A stretch of 21,728 nucleotides of DNA from Desulfovibrionaceae bacterium (GTDB taxonomy: Bacteria > Desulfobacterota > Desulfovibrionia > Desulfovibrionales > Desulfovibrionaceae), in assembly GCA_017613475.1 (NCBI GenBank), contig JAGADT010000156.1, forward strand, positions 1 to 21,728, read 5' to 3'. The translations under genes and the position numbers were made by a program. This document shows positions 14,436-21,728 of the stretch, one piece after another. Below the pieces are notes generated by a model. That model searched no databases. It had not been told where the DNA came from and saw only the letters and a list, made by a program, of their open reading frames with translations. Each line of letters opens with the position of its first letter. Within the stretch, counting starts at the first letter, position 1.

Positions 14436-15452
14436 ATGAATAGTTTGTTTGCGATGCTGCAGGCGTACCCTTTGTACTGCGTGCAGGCGGGCCTGATGGT
14501 GTTTTTTGACCTGGCGGCTGTCGGCGTTCCCCTGCTGGCCATTGCGTGCCTGGCGAGGTCCGGCACCCGCCGCCTTAACCTTCATCTCGCGCGCCAGCTT
14601 TCGGCGCTTGGCGCGACGCTGCACGGGCTGGTCCTTTTGGGCGCGGTCACGTGGGGGCTTTTGGCGCCGCGCCTGCCGGGAGGCGGCAGGCATGGACATG
14701 GCCTGGCCTCCCTGCTGAAGCTGGATGGCTATGTCTGGTGGAATTCTCCGTACCGCCGCATCGCCCTGGCCGTGCTTGCACTCTGCGCCGTAGCTTTTCT
14801 TGTGCTCATGCTGCTCTCCATGCTCTGGACAAAGCTCCGCAGCTCCATGGCTGTTTTGTGGCTTGGCGAGCTTTTGGCGGCTTTTCTTTCCCTTGGCAAG
14901 TGGGCCGGCATATTCTGTGGGCTGTGGCACAAGCCCGGCGTTTTCCCCGCCTTTTTCCAGGGCGGCGGCTTTTATCCCCTGCTGTGGACGCTGTTTTTCA
15001 TGGGCATTGGCATCAGCGGGGCCGCGGCTATGATCTGGCTTCTGCTGCGCCGCAGCCGGGATGATTTCGGGCGGGATTACTACGCCTTTGCCGCGCGCAA
15101 ATGCGCCCGTTTTGCCGGCTGGAGCGGGCTGCTTGCCCTGCCGGGCCTCATGCTCCTGATCCTTTGCTGCCTGATGTGGATGGTGAACGGGGGCATCGCC
15201 TGGAATCCCGCCGTATTGCTGGATGTCTCTGCGCTGCGGGGGCTTTTCTCCCAGGCGCTTTCCAAAGCAGCCATTTTGGCCTGGCTGCTGCCGGTTATGC
15301 TTGCCGCACCCGTGCTTTCTTTTGCCTGCGGGGGCTTTATATCCGGCGCTTCTGTTCCCATGCGGCGCAAGCTTTCGATGGTGTTCTGCTGGCTTTGCTG
15401 GATGCTGGCGGCCCTTGCCCTGATCCGTTTGTTATTCCTTCTTGCCTTGTAA
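14436..15452 (+). CDS. Uncharacterised multi-pass inner-membrane protein
   Basis: I do not recognise the family. The 338-residue protein has about eight hydrophobic segments (roughly 17-40, 57-77, 108-130, 138-160, 180-204, 228-250, 275-300 and 314-336). These are joined by short basic loops (RSGTRR, WTKLRSS, LLRRSRDD, PMRRKL), which suggest the cytoplasmic sides. There is no cleavable signal and no clear ligand motif; histidines occur at 50, 63, 86, 88 and 165. The start at 14436 has AGGAAGG upstream; a longer frame from 14400 lacks a ribosome site. The next gene (M16 peptidase) begins 10 bp after its stop, so the two are likely coupled and may be functionally linked. Confidence 0.75.
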   Translation: MNSLFAMLQAYPLYCVQAGLMVFFDLAAVGVPLLAIACLARSGTRRLNLHLARQLSALGATLHGLVLLGAVTWGLLAPRLPGGGRHGHGLASLLKLDGYVWWNSPYRRIALAVLALCAVAFLVLMLLSMLWTKLRSSMAVLWLGELLAAFLSLGKWAGIFCGLWHKPGVFPAFFQGGGFYPLLWTLFFMGIGISGAAAMIWLLLRRSRDDFGRDYYAFAARKCARFAGWSGLLALPGLMLLILCCLMWMVNGGIAWNPAVLLDVSALRGLFSQALSKAAILAWLLPVMLAAPVLSFACGGFISGASVPMRRKLSMVFCWLCWMLAALALIRLLFLLAL

Positions 15453-15462
15453 GGAGCGCGTC

Positions 15463-18363
15463 ATGAATACGCATGGCTTTGTTTTGGCGCAGAAGCGCGA
15501 GCTTTCCGAGGTGGGCGGCACAGCCAGCCTGTGGCGCCATGAAGCCACGGGGGCGGAACTCCTTTCCGTGTGCAACCGTGACGCGAACAAGTGCTTTGGC
15601 GTGACCTTCCGCACGCCGCCCGATACGTCTACGGGCGTGCCGCACATCCTTGAGCATTCCGTGCTCTGCGGCTCAGAAAAATATCCTGTTCATGAGCCTT
15701 TTGTGGAGCTGCTCAAGGGTTCGCTCCAGACCTTTCTGAATGCCTTCACGTTTCCGGACAAAACCTGCTATCCCGTGGCCAGCGCCAACCTCCAGGATTT
15801 CCGCAACCTTGTGGATGTGTACCTGGATGCCGTTTTTTTCCCGCTCATTCCTGAAAACGTGTTCCGCCAGGAAGGCTGGCATGTGGAAACGGACGCCGCG
15901 GACCCGGTAAACGGCCCGCTTTCTTACAAGGGCGTGGTTTTTAATGAAATGAAGGGGGTGTATTCTTCCCCTGATTCGATTCTTGAAGAAGAATCGCAGC
16001 ACGCACTGTTTCCTGATAATACCTACGGGCTGGATTCAGGCGGAAACCCCGCGGTGATCCCCACGCTTTCCTACGCGGCATTCCGCGCCTTTCATAAGGA
16101 GCTCTACCACCCCTCCAACGCCCGTTTCTTTTTCTGGGGCGATGACCCTGAGGAAGGGCGCTTTGAAATGCTTGCGCCGTACCTTGAACGCTTCACACGC
16201 GGGCGCCCCGGCCCCATGGTTCCGCTTCAGCCTGAGCCTGAGCTGCCGCGCCTTGTTGAGGTGCCGTTCGCGGCGGGTCCCGGCGAGCGCAGCGGGCATG
16301 TAGCCATGAACTGGCTCTTGTGCGAAACGGCAGATACGGAAGAGCTCTTTGCCCTGGAAATGCTGACGCATATTTTGCAGGGGCTGCCGGGTTCCCCCCT
16401 GCGCCGCGCGCTGATTGAATCGGGGCTTGGCGAAGATTTGGCCGGCTGCGGGCTGGCGACGGACCTGCGCCAGGCCTACTATTCTGTGGGGCTGCGCTCT
16501 GTTAAGCCTGACGACGCGCAGAAGGTGGAAGTGCTTATCCTGGATACGCTGGCTGAACTTGCGGAAAGCGGCGTGCCCCAGGATGCCGTGGATGCCGCCC
16601 TGAACAGCCTGGAATTTCACCTGCGTGAAAACAACACGGGCTCCTTCCCCCGCGGGCTTTCAGCCATGATCGCCTGCCTTTCAACCTGGCTGCATGACGG
16701 CGACCCCTTTGGGCCCCTGGCCTGGGAAATCCCCCTGGCCTCCCTGAAAAAGCGCCTTGCTTCCGGCGAAAAGGTTTTTGAAGCGGCTATTCGCCGCTGG
16801 TTCCTTGATAAGCCCGCGGTTACCGTCCTGCTGCTGCCTGACGCAGGCCTTGCCGCCCGCCGTGAACAAGAGGAGCAGGCCAGGCTTGACCGCGTTCAGG
16901 CTTCCCTTTCTGCCGGGGAGCGTGAGGAGCTGGCCAGGGAGGTTGAGGCGTTCCATGCGTCCCAGCGCGAGCCTGATTCCACTGAGGCGCTGGCCTCCAT
17001 CCCCTCGCTGACGCTTGCTGACCTCCCGCGTGAGAATGCGCGCATTCCCTCCGAAGAAGGCATGGCCGGGCCCGCGCGCGCCCTTCTCCATGAGCTGGAC
17101 ACCACGGGCATTGTGTACCCGGCTCTCCTGCTTCCCCTCTGCGCCGTGCCCGCGGAGCTGATGCCGCTTCTTCCCCTTTACGCCCGTTCGCTTACGGAAA
17201 TGGGCACGGCCAGGCATTCCTTTGTGGAGTTCGGCACGCTGATCGCCTCCAGGACAGGCGGGCTTAGCGCAGGCCCGTCCTTTATTTCAAACACTGCAGG
17301 CGAGCCGCTGGCGCATCTTGTTGTCAGCGGCAAAGCCACGGCGGAGAAGGCCGGCGGCCTTTTTGACCTGATGGCGGAGATGCTGCTTGAGCCCGCGTTT
17401 GATAACCAGCCGCGTTTCATGCAGATGGTGCTGGAGGAGCGGGCAAGGCTGGAGCAGGGGCTGATTCCGGCTGGGCATCAGGTTGTTTCCAGCCGGCTGC
17501 GGGCCAGCCAGAGCACGGCAGGATGGCTGAATGAGCTGACTTCGGGCGTTTTGTACCTGGAGTTCATGCGCAGGCTTGCCGACCGCGTTTCCAGCGACTG
17601 GCCCGGCGTCCTTGCTGACTTGCGCCGCCTGCATGGCCTGGCAGCAAGGCAGAACGGGGCGCTCTTTAACATTACGGCGGATGGCGCGGGCCTGAAAGCG
17701 GCCCTGCCTGCCGCTGCCCGCCTTGCGGAAAAACTGCCCGCCCTGGATTTGCCGGATGCCGCCTGGACTCCCTCATCCATTCCTGATGGAGAAGCCCTGC
17801 TTGTGCCCGCGCAGGTCAATTATGTGGGCATGGGCTGCAACCTGTACGCCTCGGGTTACCGCTGGCATGGTTCTGCGAGCGTGGCCTCGCGGCATTTGCG
17901 CATGGCCTGGCTCTGGAACCAGGTCAGGGTCCAGGGCGGCGCCTACGGAGCCTTCTGCGCGCTGGACAGGATCACCGGCGCTGCGGCGCAGGTTTCTTAC
18001 CGCGATCCCAATGTCGATAAGACCCTGGATGCCTATAAAGCTTCGGCTGAGTACCTGAAAGGCCTGGAGCTTCCGGCCCGTGACCTTGAGCTGGCCATTG
18101 TGGGGGCCATAGGCGATATGGATGCCTACCAGCTTCCGGATGCGCAGGGCTGGACAGCCCTGATGCGGCATTTGACAGGCGATACGGAGGAAGCCAGGCA
18201 GCAGCGCCGCGAGGAGGTTTTGGGCTGCACCATGCGGCATTTCCATGCCTTCGGCGAGGCGCTGGCGGAGGCCATGAAAAAGCCTGTTGTCTGCGTGCTC
18301 GGAGGCTCAGCTGCCGCTGATGCTGCAAAGGCGCATGGCTGGGCTGTGAAAAAGCTCCTGTAA
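15463..18363 (+). CDS. PreP-like M16C zinc metallopeptidase
   Basis: This 966-residue protein matches the presequence-protease branch of the insulinase family in size and layout. The inverted zinc motif HILEH is at 61-65 (H61, H65 ligands, E64 catalytic). E162 in GVVFNEMKG is the likely third ligand, at the spacing seen in plant PreP. The C-terminal half keeps the substrate-binding RVQGGAYGAF stretch near 820-830. These enzymes degrade unstructured peptides inside a closed two-half chamber. No signal peptide is visible, so a cytoplasmic peptide-scavenging role is inferred. ATG 15463 is chosen with AAGGAG 7 nt upstream, overlapping the stop of the membrane protein gene. A strong terminator follows. 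Confidence 0.92.
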   Translation: MNTHGFVLAQKRELSEVGGTASLWRHEATGAELLSVCNRDANKCFGVTFRTPPDTSTGVPHILEHSVLCGSEKYPVHEPFVELLKGSLQTFLNAFTFPDKTCYPVASANLQDFRNLVDVYLDAVFFPLIPENVFRQEGWHVETDAADPVNGPLSYKGVVFNEMKGVYSSPDSILEEESQHALFPDNTYGLDSGGNPAVIPTLSYAAFRAFHKELYHPSNARFFFWGDDPEEGRFEMLAPYLERFTRGRPGPMVPLQPEPELPRLVEVPFAAGPGERSGHVAMNWLLCETADTEELFALEMLTHILQGLPGSPLRRALIESGLGEDLAGCGLATDLRQAYYSVGLRSVKPDDAQKVEVLILDTLAELAESGVPQDAVDAALNSLEFHLRENNTGSFPRGLSAMIACLSTWLHDGDPFGPLAWEIPLASLKKRLASGEKVFEAAIRRWFLDKPAVTVLLLPDAGLAARREQEEQARLDRVQASLSAGEREELAREVEAFHASQREPDSTEALASIPSLTLADLPRENARIPSEEGMAGPARALLHELDTTGIVYPALLLPLCAVPAELMPLLPLYARSLTEMGTARHSFVEFGTLIASRTGGLSAGPSFISNTAGEPLAHLVVSGKATAEKAGGLFDLMAEMLLEPAFDNQPRFMQMVLEERARLEQGLIPAGHQVVSSRLRASQSTAGWLNELTSGVLYLEFMRRLADRVSSDWPGVLADLRRLHGLAARQNGALFNITADGAGLKAALPAAARLAEKLPALDLPDAAWTPSSIPDGEALLVPAQVNYVGMGCNLYASGYRWHGSASVASRHLRMAWLWNQVRVQGGAYGAFCALDRITGAAAQVSYRDPNVDKTLDAYKASAEYLKGLELPARDLELAIVGAIGDMDAYQLPDAQGWTALMRHLTGDTEEARQQRREEVLGCTMRHFHAFGEALAEAMKKPVVCVLGGSAAADAAKAHGWAVKKLL

Positions 18364-18387
18364 GGCTGTTTTTCTTCATGCCGAATT

Positions 18388-18436
18388 GATGGGGGGAGGG
18401 AGAACAGCGGGTTCCCTTCCCCCATCTGCGTTTTTT
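18388..18436 (+). terminator. Terminator after the M16C peptidase
   Basis: GATGGGGG (18388-18395) pairs with CCCCCATC (18419-18426), and the stem continues through AGGGA/TCCC. A T6 run follows at 18431-18436. It is a strong Rho-independent terminator and separates the next gene into its own unit. Confidence 0.85.
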
Positions 18437-18509
18437 GCATCATCCAGGCGGCATGGTCCTGAGCCTTGGCTGTGCCTGAAGCGCGGAAGGCGTTTGAGCG
18501 GAGATGACG

Positions 18510-20816
18510 ATGAACCGATACGACATGCTGGAACTGAGCGCCAGGCTGGGCGAGCAGCTGAAGCGGGTTTTGCCGTGTGAGGCGCACGCCTTGTATTTTC
18601 CGCAGGAAGACCGTGGGGATGGCCCTGTCTGGCTGCCGGAAGAAAGCCGACTCCTTTTGCCTCTGCGGCGTGAGGGCGAGCTTTTGGGGGTGTTTATGGC
18701 CCGCGGACTTGATGCCGGCCGCGTGGAAGCGCTGCTGCCGGAGCTCCCGGCCATTGTTTCGCTCTGCCTCGACAATCTGGAACTCTATCTTTCGGGGCGG
18801 CATGACGCGCTTACGGGGCTTTTGACCCGCGCGGTGCTGCGCGAGAGCCTGAACAGGGAAACGGAGTCCATACGCGCCTCATTTGAAAGCTCGCAGTTTG
18901 GCGGCGCGGCGGAGGGCGCCCTGGGCCTTTTGTTGGTGCGTTTTGGAGGCATGGAAAACGTGATTCGGGAAAGCGGCTATGATTTTTCCGAAAAGCTCAT
19001 GGCGGGCATGGCGCAGAAGCTTAAGGAATGCATGCCGGCCAGGGCGTTGTGCGCGCGTTCAGGGGAGCATGAGCTGGCGGCGCTTGTGCCGGGGGGGGAC
19101 CGTGCCGCGTGCGAAAAGCTTTCCCTGGAGCTTGTGCACCGCCTGCAGGAAGTGATGCTGCCTGACCCGTATACTGACAGACTGACCGGCGTAACCCCCT
19201 ATGCCGGCTATGCTGTTTTCCCGCAGGATATAGACGGCGGGCGCTTCAGCAATGTAAAGGCTCCTGCTGTAGAGCTTTTGCGCAAGGCGGGCCTTGCAGC
19301 GGATGCGGCCCGCCAGTTCGCCCCCGGCCAGAATCGTGTTATGGGCTACGGGCGCCTGCTTATGGAAGGCGGGCTTATCCGCCGGCTCCTCCCGCTGGAC
19401 TGCGTGGAAGTTTCTTTGGGCCGGGGCGAAGGCGCGCGCGAGGGCCAGAGCTTTTCCGTATGGTCCGCAGGGAAGACGCCTGGCCAGCCTGTTTACAAGG
19501 GAGATATCGTTCTCCAGGAAGTGAGGGAAACGGTTTCCGTGGCCGAGGTGCTGCACCTGGGCGATGTGGCAAACCCCATGCAGCCTGGGGATTTCCTGCG
19601 GCTTCTCCCCGCCGGGCGCGGCAGCCGGATGAGCTCCCTGAAAAACGTGGAAGAGGAAAGCGGTTTTGCCGACAGCGGACTCTACCGCCACAGGGACTTT
19701 TTGTCGCACTTGGCCAGAATGCGCGAGGGCTGCGCCTCTTTTGCGCTTTCCCTTGTGCATTTGCCGTTTGGCGGGAGTGATGCCGCTTTTGGCGCGGCCG
19801 TGCGCCTGTGCCGGGAATTTTTCCATAATGAAGGCTGGGAAAACGTGCTGGGCGGGCGTTTTGCCTTAAACAGCCTGATTTTTTTCCATCCCAATGCGGA
19901 GGGCGAATCCCTGAAGGGCGTGTATGGCAGGCTCTGCCCGGAAATAGAAGGGCTTGGCCGGCTTTCTTCCGGCAGCAGCGGCATGGCCGCAGCAGGCATT
20001 GCCGTTTGGCCATTCCTGCACTACACCCCGGGAGAAATGGTGGAATGCGCCCGCAAGGCGCTTGAATATGCGCTCCTCCTCCCCGAGCCCCATGTGGGTG
20101 TGTTTGACTCTGTAGCGCTCAATATCAGCGGGGATAAGCGGCAGTGCCGGGGAGACGTGTTCGGCGCCATGGAGGAATACAAGCTGGCGCTCCTTGCCAA
20201 TCCGGAAAACACGCTGGCCCGCAATGCGCTGGGTGTGTGCCTTGCCGGGCTTGGGCGGCACGATGCCGCGAGAAAGCAGTTTGAGCGGGCGCTTCTCCGC
20301 GAACCGAATGACGCGGCCCTGGCCTACAATTTGGGCACAGCCTGCCAGCGGCTCGGGGATATTGAGGCCGCGCGGCAAAATTTTTCCAGGTGCCTTGAAC
20401 TCGAGCCTTCGCACCTTTACGCGCAGCTCAGGCTTGGCCTGCTTGCCGAGCAGGAGGGAAAGCTGGAAGAAGCCGAGCCGTTGTACCTGGGGGCTTCGGA
20501 AAGCAATCCGGAAAGCGCCCTTCCGCACAGGCTCTTGGCGCGCATTGCCCTGCATACGGAAAGGGTGCCTTTAGCCCGTGAGCAGCTTTATAAAGCCCTG
20601 CTCCTGGACCCGCGCGACGCAGAATCCCTGGCATTGATGGCCCGCCTGTACCTGGATGGCGGGGAGGATGCGGAGCTTGCGGAAAGCCTGGCCAGGCAGA
20701 GCGTGGCCCTGCGGCCCGAGAAGAAGAGCGGCTGGCTGGTGCTTGGCCAGGCGCTGGAAGCGAGGGGGCTTGCCAGGGAAGCCCGCGAGGCGTTTTTGAA
20801 GGCTGAATCGCTGTAA
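18510..20816 (+). CDS. TPR protein with two degenerate GGDEF-like domains
   Basis: This 768-residue soluble protein has an apparent degenerate GAF-like start (about 10-95). A GGDEF-like domain follows (98-285), opening HDALTGLLTR, but with SGEHE at 184-188 where GGDEF should be. Next is a beta-rich stretch (298-366, VSLGRGEGAREGQSFSVW). A second GGDEF-like domain (about 391-540) has GGRFA at 448-452 and the typical tail GIAVWP...KALEYA...VGVFD. Five to six TPRs lie at 541-768. Both catalytic motifs lack the acidic residues for c-di-GMP synthesis, so a scaffold or sensor role is inferred. The start at 18510 has GGAG 6 nt upstream; an ATG at 18504 touches that site. No membrane segment is seen. 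Confidence 0.78.
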   Translation: MNRYDMLELSARLGEQLKRVLPCEAHALYFPQEDRGDGPVWLPEESRLLLPLRREGELLGVFMARGLDAGRVEALLPELPAIVSLCLDNLELYLSGRHDALTGLLTRAVLRESLNRETESIRASFESSQFGGAAEGALGLLLVRFGGMENVIRESGYDFSEKLMAGMAQKLKECMPARALCARSGEHELAALVPGGDRAACEKLSLELVHRLQEVMLPDPYTDRLTGVTPYAGYAVFPQDIDGGRFSNVKAPAVELLRKAGLAADAARQFAPGQNRVMGYGRLLMEGGLIRRLLPLDCVEVSLGRGEGAREGQSFSVWSAGKTPGQPVYKGDIVLQEVRETVSVAEVLHLGDVANPMQPGDFLRLLPAGRGSRMSSLKNVEEESGFADSGLYRHRDFLSHLARMREGCASFALSLVHLPFGGSDAAFGAAVRLCREFFHNEGWENVLGGRFALNSLIFFHPNAEGESLKGVYGRLCPEIEGLGRLSSGSSGMAAAGIAVWPFLHYTPGEMVECARKALEYALLLPEPHVGVFDSVALNISGDKRQCRGDVFGAMEEYKLALLANPENTLARNALGVCLAGLGRHDAARKQFERALLREPNDAALAYNLGTACQRLGDIEAARQNFSRCLELEPSHLYAQLRLGLLAEQEGKLEEAEPLYLGASESNPESALPHRLLARIALHTERVPLAREQLYKALLLDPRDAESLALMARLYLDGGEDAELAESLARQSVALRPEKKSGWLVLGQALEARGLAREAREAFLKAESL

Positions 20817-20879
20817 GCCAGGCAAGGCTGCTGGCCTTTGCCTTGGCGTTATTGCCTGCATACCCCTCGGTCAGAAGCA

Positions 20880-20904
20880 TTGACAAAGCGGGCCGGCAAG
20901 GGGC
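20880..20904 (+). promoter_or_regulatory. Possible promoter for the lipoprotein gene
   Basis: A perfect TTGACA lies at 20880-20885, but the region 17-18 bp downstream (GCATGTAC) is a poor -10 box. The 166-bp gap also has a CAAGGC/GCCTTG inverted repeat near 20823-20846 without a T tract. Independent transcription of the lipoprotein gene is possible but weakly supported. Confidence 0.25.
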
Positions 20905-20982
20905 ATGTACCTGGCTGCTTTTGAAGAAAGCAGGAATGTACGCTTCCGGCGCCTGCGGCGGGGAGCTTGAGGAGGTTTTGCT

Positions 20983-21252
20983 ATGAAGCAGGTTGGCATT
21001 CTTTTTTTGGTGGCTGTTTTGCTCTGCGGCAGCCTGGCGTCATGCACCCGCATGAGCAGCACCCAGCAGGGCGCCCTGAGCGGCACCGCGATTGGCGTGG
21101 GCGCGGGCCTTGGCATCAGCGCGCTGACTGGCGGGGAGTATATTGTGGGGGCGCTGCTTGGCGGCGGCATCGGCATTGTCGCCGGCGCTATTTACGGCTA
21201 TGCGAGCAGGAATACCAGCCCAGCGCCGTCAAACGGCCAGTCGGAATGGTAG
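20983..21252 (+). CDS. Small lipoprotein with glycine-zipper domain
   Basis: This 89-residue protein has a type II signal peptide: basic K2, a hydrophobic core to residue 18, and lipobox LASC with C21 as the lipidated cysteine. The mature part (29-71) is a glycine zipper, GTAIGVGAGLGIS...GALLGGGIGIVAGAIYGY, with G/A every four residues as in YMGG and SlyB/OsmB-like proteins, followed by a short polar tail. It is probably anchored in the outer membrane with the zipper inserted in or oligomerising at the membrane. GAGGAGG is 7 nt before the ATG. No neighbour suggests a more exact role. Confidence 0.85.
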   Translation: MKQVGILFLVAVLLCGSLASCTRMSSTQQGALSGTAIGVGAGLGISALTGGEYIVGALLGGGIGIVAGAIYGYASRNTSPAPSNGQSEW

Positions 21253-21305
21253 GCATGGCCTGATTTTTTCGGAAACATGGATGGAAAGCCGATGCCAGGC
21301 GTCAC

Positions 21306-21324
21306 AGCCGGCACCGGCTTTTTT
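21306..21324 (+). terminator. Terminator after the lipoprotein gene
   Basis: AGCCG (21306-21310) and CGGCT (21315-21319) enclose GCAC and are followed by six Ts (21319-21324). It is a compact Rho-independent terminator 54 bp after the stop codon. Confidence 0.75.
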
Positions 21325-21358
21325 ATGCCCGTTGTGCCTGCGGCATTGCTGCTTGCTT

Positions 21359-21429
21359 TTTTTAATTCATTTTTGTTGAGTTAAAATTTTTAGTTTAACT
21401 CATCATATGAGTTAAAAATGAATTAAAAA
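21359..21429. repeat. AT-rich nested palindrome in convergent gap
   Basis: Perfect 16-bp outer arms (TTTTTAATTCATTTTT, 21359-21374; complement at 21414-21429) contain inner repeats. GAGTTAAA (21378-21385) pairs with TTTAACTC (21394-21401). That arm also forms a 10-bp stem with ATGAGTTAAA (21407-21416) around CAT, so two folds compete. GAATTAAA is repeated at 21420 and 21431. The stretch is about 85% A+T in otherwise GC-rich DNA. It may end the minus-strand rlu transcript or be a protein site. Confidence 0.7.
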
Positions 21430-21433
21430 CGAA

Positions 21434-21728
21434 TTAAAGCGAGTAACTTGCTGAAATTATTCCTTTATCGAGCCATTTTTCAGCCGCTGGCCTGCAAACA
21501 TCCGGCAGTTCTGCCAGCCAGCCAGGCAGCGCAAGGGGGGCGATGGAGCCAAGCACAAAGCGCGCGTGGTGCAGCCTGAACGGACCCGGGGCAGAGGAAC
21601 CGTACAGGGCATCGCCAAGCAGGGGCAGGCCGATGGAAGCCAGGTGCGCGCGGATCTGGTGGCGGGCGCCCTTGAAAATGCGGCAGCCGGCAAGCGTGCA
21701 GGCGGGCTGCCTGCCCGTCCCTTTCAGC
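21434..21728 (-). CDS. RluA-family pseudouridine synthase, C-terminal part
   Basis: A minus-strand frame runs from the window edge to TAA at 21434-21436, giving the last 97 residues. The opening part (GCRIFKGARHQIRAHLASIG followed by LPLLGDALYG) matches the conserved C-terminal block of RluA/RluC/RluD enzymes (TGRTHQIRVHLA...GDxxYG). These enzymes isomerise uridine to pseudouridine in rRNA or tRNA. The catalytic aspartate domain is outside the window, so the substrate class cannot be judged. The gene converges with the lipoprotein gene across the AT-rich palindrome. Confidence 0.88.
   Translation of the reverse strand, partial: LKGTGRQPACTLAGCRIFKGARHQIRAHLASIGLPLLGDALYGSSAPGPFRLHHARFVLGSIAPLALPGWLAELPDVCRPAAEKWLDKGIISASYSL

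Noticed and set aside
14187..14566. Small minus-strand frames through the repeats
   Set aside because: Their repeated peptide pattern simply reflects the duplicated DNA; two frames overlap and neither has a ribosome site.
21457..21693. 78-codon minus-strand frame
   Set aside because: It is out of frame with the RluA-family C-terminus, which carries the conserved HQIRAHLA and GDALYG motifs.

Overview
The window looks like chromosomal DNA of a GC-rich anaerobic bacterium, most likely a sulfate- or sulfite-reducing member of the Desulfovibrionales. This is inferred mainly from the complete hdrCBA-flx gene set, whose order matches the flxABCD-hdrABC locus known from Desulfovibrio vulgaris. No taxonomic marker such as an rRNA gene is present. 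I see no CRISPR array, tRNA, rRNA, transposase or phage gene.

Region 1 (1-7633, minus strand) is one operon, transcribed hdrC, hdrB, hdrA, fused flxD-flxC, flxB, flxA. It encodes a soluble NADH dehydrogenase/heterodisulfide-reductase-like complex. FlxA should take electrons from NADH through FAD and a [2Fe-2S] cluster. FlxB, FlxC and the MvhD-like FlxD part relay them to HdrA, the flavin bifurcation subunit. HdrB/HdrC should reduce a disulfide, with low-potential electrons going to ferredoxin. Small gaps and overlaps link hdrB, hdrA, flxDC and flxB. The hdrC-hdrB and flxB-flxA junctions carry about 100-125 bp of hairpin-bearing spacer. A 362-bp gene-free stretch upstream of hdrC holds a candidate promoter with an overlapping palindrome and a structured leader. 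A perfect 19-bp inverted repeat terminates the operon near 109-150.

Region 2 (7557-11448, minus strand) is a probable fmdB-hemC-lon-like operon: a zinc-ribbon protein with a Cys/Gly tail, porphobilinogen deaminase, and a Lon-family protease with an intact Ser-Lys dyad but a degenerate P-loop. It has a good sigma70-type promoter at 11420-11448 and its own terminator.

Region 3 (11501-18436, plus strand) diverges from region 2. It carries nadK, gatB and a ThiS/MoaD-like small protein, then a repeat-bearing spacer (14165-14435), then an unrecognised 8-TM membrane protein coupled to a PreP-like M16C metallopeptidase, closed by a strong terminator.

Region 4 (18510-21728) contains a large TPR protein with two degenerate GGDEF-like domains, a glycine-zipper lipoprotein, an AT-rich nested palindrome, and on the minus strand the 3' end of an RluA-family pseudouridine synthase cut by the window edge.

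Most genes are conserved housekeeping or energy genes. The points most worth following are the FlxD-FlxC fusion, the two diverged but co-linear hairpin repeats at 14188-14406, the degenerate-GGDEF/TPR protein, the operator-like palindrome and leader before hdrC, and the AT-rich palindrome before the rlu gene. I found no clear evidence of a wholly new system.
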